From contig SLST01000366.1 in the NCBI GenBank assembly GCA_007130265.1, forward strand, positions 1 through 7,262: DNA of 7,262 nucleotides, read 5' to 3'. The translations under genes and the position numbers were made by a program. The notes beneath the pieces were generated by a model. That model ran no database searches, was not told the DNA's origin, and saw only the letters and a list, made by a program, of their open reading frames with translations. Positions 1 through 5,557 of this stretch are shown piece by piece (the stretch's first letter is position 1; every line of letters begins with the position of its first letter). Source of the stretch: Spirochaetales bacterium (lineage in GTDB: Bacteria; Spirochaetota; Spirochaetia; DSM-27196; SLST01).

Positions 1-391
1 CGCGTATGGAGCTGTAGATCGTTGCCAGATTATTGTCCGGCAGTTTCTGTTCCAGATACACAACGGGGTTCGATATTCGCACTTCCTTGACAACGATCTC
101 ATCGGACAGAATCGAACGCACGTCGAGCCTTATGAACAGGTTACCTATATCCATCGCAGAGTCCTGCGCGTAACCCACGGGGTTGGCTATCCGCAGGCCG
201 TGGACGGTGCCTTCACCGGAAAACGGCGAAACAGAGACGCTGTCCACCGTCACCCGGGTGCCTGTCATCTCGGTGCCGATCTGCTCGACCCTGGACTTGA
301 CGATTGAATCAAGCGAAAACGTGAGAATCAGGTAACCCGCCACAAGCAGCACGACGAGTCCAATCGCGATAAACAGGAACCTCTTACCCAC
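1..391 (-). CDS. AsmA-like membrane-anchored envelope protein, N-terminal part
   Basis: Partial gene: about 130 codons are present and the rest lies beyond the left edge. With a GTG start at 391 the product opens with a short basic stretch (GKR) and one hydrophobic helix at about residues 5-24, so it is probably an inner-membrane protein with the bulk in the periplasm. The following segment has beta-rich repeats typical of AsmA-type proteins: TGTRVTVDSVSVSPFSGEG at about 43-61, GLRIANPVGY at 65-74, then a D-x-RSILSD segment and VRISNPVVYLE near 104-114. In this superfamily such proteins are linked to outer-membrane lipid transport or assembly; that role is inherited from the family, not shown here. 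The start is uncertain. No good Shine-Dalgarno precedes the GTG, and the frame stays open upstream to a stop at 686-688, with an in-frame ATG at 527-529. I prefer the GTG because it puts the membrane helix at the N-terminus. Base composition is less GC-rich than the genes on the right. Confidence 0.72.
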   Translation of the reverse strand, partial: MGKRFLFIAIGLVVLLVAGYLILTFSLDSIVKSRVEQIGTEMTGTRVTVDSVSVSPFSGEGTVHGLRIANPVGYAQDSAMDIGNLFIRLDVRSILSDEIVVKEVRISNPVVYLEQKLPDNNLATIYSSIR

Positions 392-463
392 GGTGACAAA
401 GTACCGCTTATCCGGTCTGCCGGGAACCGGACAGCAGTTGTTGTTCTGGCGCACGTTGAATCG

Positions 464-480
464 CCCCGGTTTCTCCGGGG
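464..480. repeat. Perfect 6-bp GC hairpin (CCCCGG / CCGGGG)
   Basis: CCCCGG at 464-469 and CCGGGG at 475-480 pair perfectly around a five-base loop (TTTCT). There is no T-tract on either strand directly after the stem, so it is not a standard intrinsic terminator. It lies 73 bases upstream of the preferred AsmA-like start and would fall in that gene's leader. Confidence 0.55.
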
Positions 481-591
481 ATTTCAGTCTGACCTCAGAA
501 GGCGCCGCGAGTCTGAGAAGTGAGATCATGAGGACAGAAGCGAACTCCGACTTGTATCTTGATTGGCAGCAAGAAACCAAACTTCGGGTTC

Positions 592-619
592 GTGGCGAAC
601 GAGGCGTCCTCTTCGCCAC
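592..619. repeat. Strong 12-bp hairpin with one bulged base
   Basis: GTGGCGAA at 592-599 pairs with TTCGCCAC at 612-619, and GAGG at 601-604 continues the stem with CCTC at 608-611. The loop is the three bases CGT and C600 is bulged. This is the strongest hairpin I noticed in the window. No T-run follows on either strand, so termination is not the obvious role. It could be part of a structured RNA, a dispersed palindromic repeat, or the imprint of a past insertion. Confidence 0.65.
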
Positions 620-903
620 AGCCGTATACGAGATACGTCGCTTCAGACTGAGATAGCGCTTGTCCCCGTGCCGCAGATCACTGAGTCAGGCCTGATCCGA
701 TGCAGCGTACATCTGATCTGCTGCATAGCCGGCAATACCGCTTTCCACCTAACGGCCAGAACGGCCTGCAAGTTCGGTCCGGAACTCCGGCAACCGTGTG
801 GTCTCCGCAAGAGCGTACGAACCTCGCGGCCATATCTTGCCCGGTATAGTGGCTTGCTCATTCCGGCCGTGGCAGATAGTGTACCCGCGGACGGACCATC
901 AGC

Positions 904-1753
904 ATGGCGGGGCGTAGCATGAGTACGGATGAAACACTTCCCGGAACCCGAACGTGGCAGCAACGGCTGCACGCAACCCTGTTCGCGTCGGAGACGCTCA
1001 CCGGCAAAGTGTTTGATATCGTCCTGCTGCTCTTGATCCTGCTCAGCACGGCCGGGGTGATGCTCGAGAGCGTCGAGTCAATCGGAGCCGCCTAGACAGT
1101 TGTTCCTGATTCTCGAGTGGTCTGTTACGGTCCTGTTTGCCGCAGAGTATCTCCTGCGAGTTCTTTGCCTGCGCAGACCAAGCGACTTCGTCTTCAGTTT
1201 CTTCGGGATCGTTGATCTGCTCGCGTTTCTCCCGACGTTGATCACGGCATTGTTCGGCGGACGTGCGTATTTTGTCGTCGTGCGGGCTGTTCGCCTTCTC
1301 CGGGTGTTCCGGGTCTTCAAACTCGGTCGGTACCTGAGCGAAGGACGTATCATCGTTGATGCGTTAATCGCGGGTAAGCGAAAGATACTGGTCTTATTGT
1401 TCGGTGTCGGCACGATGGTGATCGTTATTGGCACGTTGATGTACATCGTTGAAGGCGCCGACAGTGGGTACACGAGCATACCACGAAGTATCTACTGGGC
1501 GATCGTGACGCTGACAACCGTTGGGTACGGTGACATTGCCCCACAGACGGTGGCAGGCCAGACGCTGGCGTCAATCGTCATGATCCTTGGATACAGCATC
1601 ATCGCGGTTCCGACCGGGATCGTCACCGTCGAGATCAGCCGGGCCGGTGCGTCGGCTGTGAATCGACGCCGATGCTCGGCCTGCTCCCTGAAAGCTCATG
1701 ATGCGGATGCGGTGTTCTGCAAACGATGCGGTAACTCCTTGGCTGCGGAGTAG
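904..1753 (+). pseudogene. Voltage-gated potassium channel with C-terminal zinc ribbon, frameshifted
   Basis: Six-transmembrane channel of the voltage-gated ion channel family, split by a frameshift. The first piece (904-1095; a second ATG at 919 follows a GGGG and may be the real start) holds a cytoplasmic N-terminus and S1 (VFDIVLLLLILLSTAGVML), then ends at TAG 1093-1095. The second piece reads in another frame from TTG 1100 to TAG 1753. In its own numbering it has S2 at about 1-20, S3 at 32-50, an S4 voltage sensor with basic residues at every third position (R62, R65, R68, R71, K74), S5 at about 94-116, pore helix, the potassium selectivity filter TVGYGD at 140-145 (bases 1517-1534), and S6 with a PTG bend at 171-173. 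The tail carries CxxC pairs C192/C195 and C207/C210, a zinc-ribbon pattern. Dropping one base between about 1087 and 1096 joins the halves cleanly (...SIGAARQLFLILEW). Everything else is intact, so the break is either a recent mutation or a sequence error. The filter indicates potassium permeation across the inner membrane; what gates it is unknown. Confidence 0.85.
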
Positions 1754-1892
1754 GCCGGTAGCGACCGATGCCCTGGCGCTTCAGTCCAGGTGCGACCTGT
1801 CCGGATCGTGGGAAACCGTGTTGCCGGACTCCACCTCACGGTCGCCCTGGGCTGCTGGAGCGCGAGATCCATTGAGCTACCACTATGTGGCG

Positions 1893-3680
1893 TCAGGGTT
1901 CCTGCGAAAACACCAGTGCCGTGTAGGGGCCGATGGCGAGCTCCGCCGAGAAACGCAGGCCGTCGTGCTCGTACTCTACAGCTTCCACATCGTGGCTGGT
2001 GAAGTTGCCGAAGGCGTCACTGTAGCCCTGCCAATCGGTGTTGAGCCGCAATTTCCATCGCCCGGCCTGCGGAAAGCCCAGCCGATAGGCCTCGCGCGGC
2101 TGGTGATGCGCGTTGATCACCACCACCACATCGTCGCCCGGGCCACCCTGATCCCAACGGTGGTAGGCGATCAGCTTCTGCCCCTCGTCGATGCGATGGA
2201 TCGCAAGCCCGCGGCCCGAGAGCCCGCCCGTCACCCCGCCACGGTTCAACCGCAAGCGGATCATGTCGCGGTAAAGCCTGGTGATTCCGTGGAAACCCTC
2301 GGCCTGGTCCCAATCGAGCGGCACGGTGTCGCGAAACCAGCCACCCTCGAGGAACTCCTGGCCTTGAAAGAGCATTGGGATCCCGGGCGCGGTCAGGAGC
2401 AAGGCCGCACCCAAGGTCGAGCGTTTTTGTGCGGCCCAGTCGTGCGCGTCGTCGCCGGCGATCTCGTGCGGGATGCGCGCCTTGCCGTTCGCCACCTCAT
2501 CGTGGGATTCGGTATAGATCACGCGCTGATAGGGGTCGCCGTTGTAGTGATGCTCCAAGGCGTGCGCGAGGGTTCCCATTTGCCGGTACTCGTCCCGGTG
2601 CTGCAGGAGAACCTCTCGCACCGGATGGACGAACTCGCTACACCACTGGACGCCGAACCCGGCGCCGTCGGGTGCGGTGATCGACGCCTGGTTGCGCAGG
2701 TCCTCGGCAATCGTGAGCCGCCCGGGGAAACGCTCGCGGACCTCGTTGTTTATCCAGCGCAGCAGACCCCAGCCCTCTTCAAGACTGTCGCCCCGGTCAT
2801 CTTCGTCGCCGCGCACGTTGCGGATATAGAGGGTCATGTCGAAGCGCAGTCCGTCGAGGTGGTACTCGTCGAGCCAGAAGAGCGCATTGTCTTTGATGAA
2901 GTCTCGGACCTCGGTCCGCCCGTAGTCCGGTCGTGTATCGCCCCAAGGTGTCTCGCTCCGCCAGTCGTTGTAGAAGTAGATGCCGCCCTTGTTGTTCTCC
3001 GACCAGCCGTCGAACTTCCAGAGATCGAGATCAGACGGGCCGAAGTGATTGTAGACGACATCGAGAATGACGGCGAAGCCGATGCTATGTGCTGCCTCAA
3101 CGAAGTCCTTGAAGCCGTCAGCGCCGCCATAGGCACTCTCGATCGCGAAGATGTGCGCCGGGTTGTAGCCCCAGGAGACGTCGCCCGCGAACTCCATCGC
3201 CGGCATGATCTGTATGGTGTTCACACCCAGCCGCCTCAGATGATCGAGCTTCTCGATCGCGTCGGCAAAAGTGCCCGGTGTGTCCTCCGAGGCGCGATGG
3301 AACGTGCCGATGTGCATCTCGTAGATGACCAGTTCGTTCGAGGGCGGAAGCTCGAACGCTTCGCTGTGCCACTCGTGCGAGGGATCGCGGATGACGCCGT
3401 TGCCGACCGAGTTAGTGACCTCGTGGGCTCGGGGATCGATCCTGCAGAGCTTGCCTTGAGGCGTCTGCAGGAGAAAGCGGTACTGGTCGCCGGGCTTCGC
3501 TCCTTCGACGTCGGCCTGCCATGTGCCGTCGGCCAAGCGCGCCATGGGGGCTGCATCCGCGGCCCAGTCGTTGAACGAGCCCACCACTGAAACGGCCTCG
3601 GCATGCGGCGCCCAGACGCGAAACGTCGTACTGCCCTCGCGCGGTGTCGCTCCCAACGGGTGATGATCATCGTCACGCAT
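1893..3680 (-). CDS. GH13 alpha-1,4-glucan branching-type enzyme
   Basis: A complete 595-residue glycoside hydrolase family 13 protein, probably cytoplasmic since no signal peptide is visible. An N-terminal CBM48-like beta domain (about 17-95) contains the GSFNDW motif typical of branching and debranching enzymes. The (beta/alpha)8 barrel follows, with the four conserved regions in order: DVVYNHFG at 207-214; GLRFD at 277-281, giving the likely nucleophile D281; IAED at 324-327, giving the acid/base E326; and SHD at 392-394, giving the transition-state stabiliser D394. MLFQGQEF at 436-443 and a C-terminal beta domain (about 485-595) complete the fold. Family knowledge suggests transfer of alpha-1,4-glucan segments to form alpha-1,6 branches. 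Trehalohydrolase or another amylase-type activity remains possible, because the enzyme is shorter than classical GlgB. No other glycogen gene (glgA, glgC, glgP, treY) lies in the window. The start is well supported by a strong AGGAGG just upstream. It converges with the broken channel gene across 139 bases that hold no clear terminator. Confidence 0.88.
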   Translation of the reverse strand: MRDDDHHPLGATPREGSTTFRVWAPHAEAVSVVGSFNDWAADAAPMARLADGTWQADVEGAKPGDQYRFLLQTPQGKLCRIDPRAHEVTNSVGNGVIRDPSHEWHSEAFELPPSNELVIYEMHIGTFHRASEDTPGTFADAIEKLDHLRRLGVNTIQIMPAMEFAGDVSWGYNPAHIFAIESAYGGADGFKDFVEAAHSIGFAVILDVVYNHFGPSDLDLWKFDGWSENNKGGIYFYNDWRSETPWGDTRPDYGRTEVRDFIKDNALFWLDEYHLDGLRFDMTLYIRNVRGDEDDRGDSLEEGWGLLRWINNEVRERFPGRLTIAEDLRNQASITAPDGAGFGVQWCSEFVHPVREVLLQHRDEYRQMGTLAHALEHHYNGDPYQRVIYTESHDEVANGKARIPHEIAGDDAHDWAAQKRSTLGAALLLTAPGIPMLFQGQEFLEGGWFRDTVPLDWDQAEGFHGITRLYRDMIRLRLNRGGVTGGLSGRGLAIHRIDEGQKLIAYHRWDQGGPGDDVVVVINAHHQPREAYRLGFPQAGRWKLRLNTDWQGYSDAFGNFTSHDVEAVEYEHDGLRFSAELAIGPYTALVFSQEP

Positions 3681-3686
3681 CGGCGA

Positions 3687-3696
3687 CCCTCCTCCT
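3687..3696 (-). promoter_or_regulatory. Strong ribosome binding site for the GH13 gene
   Basis: On the minus strand the sequence AGGAGGAGGG ends six bases before the ATG at 3680-3678. It is a near-ideal Shine-Dalgarno at good spacing and fixes the start of the glucan enzyme. Confidence 0.8.
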
Positions 3697-4039
3697 ATCG
3701 TACCGCGAGATTAACATCCCCTACCGCGGCGCGCAACGGCGCCTCCCGGCTCTGCCAGGTGTCAAGCCGCGCCTCAGGAGGACGCGGCCTTGCCTCGAAT
3801 CGGCTGATAGACCATGCCGCGCGCCGGCCCCCTTCGAGAACCGGACACTCCATTTGTTGCACCGACAGGATTCGGTGAGTGAAGCGTTGAGGTTCAGACG
3901 GCTTAACCGACGGTCGCGCACCCGGCATCTGAACTGGGGTCCCTACTGTCTGCTGCGCAAGCACCATCCGCTTGAGCGACCGGGCGATCCAGTTGACCTC
4001 ACTTGTGCGTCCGCTCGCCACTTCAAACTCGGGCCCTTC

Positions 4040-4246
4040 TTAGTGGTCGTTGAGGCATCCCACAACGAAGGCCGTGATGGAGTTCAGGTTACCCGTCTCC
4101 AGGTCAATGATGTCGGTGATTCCCTTCGTCCGCGACCAGAACGGAGAGACCAGAGGGCGCACCGGCGACCACCACTTCAGCGCGCCCCTGGTTGTCATGT
4201 GAAGTCGGCGAGACGAAACGTGGCAGATCGTCTCGGTGATCTTCAT
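4040..4246 (-). pseudogene. Probable remnant of a mandelate racemase/muconate lactonizing-type gene
   Basis: From an ATG at 4246 the minus strand reads MKITETICHV..., then LKWWSPVRPLV, then TKGITDIIDLETGNLNS and ITAFVVGCLNDH before a TAA at 4042-4040. This order resembles the N-terminal capping domain of MR/MLE enolase-superfamily enzymes, which commonly open with MKIT, continue with a pattern like LVxVxTDEGITGxGEA, and then have a helix ending in a HLIGxDP-like turn. Here the acidic TDEG is replaced by RTKG, the GEA is missing, and the stop falls where HLIG would be expected; the next bases read EGPEFEV, faintly like the (D)PFEVE that follows in the family. No catalytic barrel is present. 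Intact family members run to roughly 370-400 residues. The family match rests on my reading of motifs only; chance similarity is a real alternative. Confidence 0.4.
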
Positions 4247-4377
4247 GTCGATGGGGAAGCGGTAGGCCGCGAGGTGAACCCTCTCGTCTTCAGACACCCC
4301 TGCGATTTGCGTTTTTTATCAGGAAGGATCAACTGACTTGCATCTCGAGTAGGACTGGTGGCCGGCATGGTGACCGG

Positions 4378-4406
4378 TTGAACTTTATTAGTTTTATCAA
4401 GATACT
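4378..4406 (+). promoter_or_regulatory. Candidate sigma70-type promoter for the Rieske gene
   Basis: TTGAAC at 4378-4383 (four of six matches to TTGACA) and GATACT at 4401-4406 (four of six matches to TATAAT) are separated by exactly 17 bases in a locally AT-rich patch (TTTATTAGTTTTATCAA). Transcription would start near 4413, leaving a leader of about 78 bases before the Rieske start. No operator or regulator gene is evident. Confidence 0.4.
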
Positions 4407-4481
4407 GGGGAAGCCACGGCTGTAGCGGACGGACCTCGAACAAGCAGGTCTCCGGAGAGGCCGAAGCTGTCCAGCGAACGT

Positions 4482-4486
4482 GGAGG
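4482..4486 (+). promoter_or_regulatory. Ribosome binding site for the Rieske gene
   Basis: GGAGG lies four bases before the ATG at 4491. The spacing is slightly short but the match is strong, and it supports this start over any internal one. Confidence 0.7.
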
Positions 4487-4490
4487 AAGC

Positions 4491-5510
4491 ATGTACAGTG
4501 CACAGCTGCCGCCATGCCCGACCAGCTGGTACGCGGTCGGGTTTTCCGATGAGTTGCCGCAGCGCGGGACACTCATCCGCACGCTCGCCGGCCGGGAGAT
4601 CCTCCTGTTCCGAACCGAGTCCGGCATACCGGCCGCCGTCGACCCCGCCTGCCCGCACATGGGCGCGCACATCGGCCATGGCGGCGTCGTTCGCGGGGAG
4701 TCGATTCGCTGCCCGTTCCACGGCGCCTGCTTCGACGTCCGCGGCGCGTGCGTGCGCAACGGATATGACACCACGCCTCATCCGAAGGCGATCCTGAAAA
4801 CGTGGCCGTTGCGCGAGCGGCACGGCATGCTCTTCGTGTACCTCGACGTCACCGGCGCCGAACCGGCGTGGGAGATCCCGGACATCGATGCGGATGAGTG
4901 GACACCGGTCCTCCACCACGAGATCCGCATGCGCGGACACGTGCAGGAGATCGCGGAGAACAGCTGTGACATCGGGCATCTGCGGCTGCTTCACGGGTAC
5001 CGGGACGTGGAGATGCTCAGCGATCTGAAGACCGATGGCGCATACCTCAACGCCAGGTACCGGATGAACCGCCCGCGCAGGACGTTCGGGCGCCCCGCAG
5101 GATCCGTGGCCGAGCTCGATATCCACCAGTACGGACTCGGATACGCCAGGGTGGAGGTCCACACGGTGAATCTGGAGATTCGTACCCGCCACTTTGTCCT
5201 CGCCGCCCCGCTCAACGAGGACGAGGTCCTCCTGCGCCTCGCGCTCTCGGTCAGACGGGTCGAGAGACCCGCAACAATCCATCCGCTCCTTGCGCTCGCC
5301 CCGCGCTCATGGACGACCGGCCTGGTAGCCAGGATGGGTATCAAGGGATTCGTCGGCGATGTCATGCAGGATGTCCCCATCTGGACGCACAAGGTATTCG
5401 TGACCCCTCCTGCGCTGATGCGGGGCGACGGTCCCATTGGGGCGTACCGCAATTGGACGAAGCAGTTCTACCCGGATCAAGATAATACGACGCACCGACC
5501 GGTAGGGTGA
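4491..5510 (+). CDS. Rieske non-heme iron oxygenase, KshA / cholesterol 7-desaturase-like
   Basis: A complete 339-residue oxygenase component. The N-terminal Rieske domain binds a 2Fe-2S cluster through C54-P-H56 and C74-P-F-H77, with 17 residues between the pairs. The catalytic domain has the mononuclear iron motif N157-x2-D160-x2-H163-x4-H168 (ENSCDIGHLRLLHG). The third iron ligand is probably D294 in VMQDVPIWTHK; a QD-x-x-IW-x-HK segment at this place is characteristic of 3-ketosteroid 9-alpha-hydroxylase (KshA) and of the Neverland/DAF-36 sterol 7-desaturases. Such enzymes use O2 and electrons from a separate reductase to hydroxylate or desaturate a substrate, often a steroid; the substrate here is an inference from family only. 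No ferredoxin or reductase gene is in the window, so electrons must come from elsewhere. It has its own ribosome binding site and a candidate promoter, and stands alone on the plus strand, converging with the GMC gene. The length fits the family. The last dozen residues (DQDNTTHRPVG) are polar and look unconserved. Confidence 0.88.
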   Translation: MYSAQLPPCPTSWYAVGFSDELPQRGTLIRTLAGREILLFRTESGIPAAVDPACPHMGAHIGHGGVVRGESIRCPFHGACFDVRGACVRNGYDTTPHPKAILKTWPLRERHGMLFVYLDVTGAEPAWEIPDIDADEWTPVLHHEIRMRGHVQEIAENSCDIGHLRLLHGYRDVEMLSDLKTDGAYLNARYRMNRPRRTFGRPAGSVAELDIHQYGLGYARVEVHTVNLEIRTRHFVLAAPLNEDEVLLRLALSVRRVERPATIHPLLALAPRSWTTGLVARMGIKGFVGDVMQDVPIWTHKVFVTPPALMRGDGPIGAYRNWTKQFYPDQDNTTHRPVG

Positions 5511-5557
5511 AGTAAGCGAGAGCGAAGCGAACCGGGGATCAACAGCCAAGCATGCCG

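Larger units (their letters stand above)
392..903. other. Gene-free stretch between two divergent genes
   Basis: About 510 bases separate the minus-strand AsmA-like gene from the plus-strand channel gene. Short open frames exist on both strands, but none shows a recognisable domain, a convincing ribosome binding site or protein-like composition; the conceptual products are Arg/Ser-rich. Structure is abundant: hairpins at 464-480 and 592-619 (listed separately), an inverted repeat GCAGATCA/TGATCTGC at 673-680 and 714-721 enclosing a CAGGCCTG palindrome, and a short palindromic run AGTTC...GAACT near 770-785. A hexamer TATAGT at 845-850 resembles a -10 box for the channel gene, but no good -35 lies 17 bases upstream. 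The stretch could hold promoters for both flanking genes, a small RNA, or a dispersed repeat; nothing here decides between them. Confidence 0.5.
3697..4490. other. Stretch without an intact gene, between GH13 and Rieske genes
   Basis: Nearly 800 bases with no intact, recognisable gene. The minus strand between about 4246 and 4040 reads like a decayed enolase-superfamily gene (listed separately). From about 4040 down to 3700 the minus strand stays open for roughly 110 codons, but the product is Arg/Pro-rich and I recognise no domain; it may be the distorted continuation of the same remnant or simply non-coding. The plus strand is open across much of 3644-4336, but that frame begins inside the GH13 gene and gives a low-complexity Arg-rich product, so I do not call it. 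At the right end (about 4300-4405) the sequence becomes AT-rich, and the promoter candidate for the Rieske gene lies there. Confidence 0.5.

Noticed and set aside
393..656. An 87-codon plus-strand open frame in the left spacer
   Set aside because: No Shine-Dalgarno, no known domain, and it runs through both hairpins. It cannot be excluded as a small gene but the evidence is too thin to call.
1085..1100. Programmed +1 frameshifting in the channel gene
   Set aside because: The site lacks a known slippery motif or an evident stimulatory element, and a frameshift between S1 and S2 makes little functional sense; mutation or sequence error is simpler.
1754..1892. A possible bidirectional terminator between the convergent channel and GH13 genes
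   Set aside because: Only weak, long-loop pairings such as TCCGG/CCGGA are visible, and there is no T-tract on either strand.
1698..3590. A 630-codon open frame on the plus strand
   Set aside because: It lies almost entirely antisense to the GH13 gene, whose catalytic motifs and ribosome binding site are clear. The antisense product has no recognisable domain and is a by-product of GC-rich codon use.
3760..3765. A perfect TTGACA on the minus strand upstream of the GH13 gene
   Set aside because: There is no -10-like hexamer 16-18 bases downstream (the sequence there is GCGCCG-like), so a promoter call is not supported.
4312..4317. A run of six T as a possible intrinsic terminator
   Set aside because: No stable stem precedes it; only a 4-bp GGTG/CACC pairing with a long loop is available.
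3644..4336. A 230-codon plus-strand open frame after the GH13 gene
   Set aside because: It starts inside the GH13 coding region, runs over that gene's ribosome binding site, lacks its own, and gives an Arg-rich product without motifs.
4329..5282. A 317-codon open frame on the minus strand
   Set aside because: Antisense to the Rieske oxygenase gene, which has all cluster and iron ligands in order; the antisense translation shows no family motif.
5483..5491. TAATACGAC, the first nine bases of the phage T7 promoter consensus
   Set aside because: The match stops there (GCACCG follows instead of TCACTATAG) and it lies inside the Rieske gene's 3' end, so it is chance.
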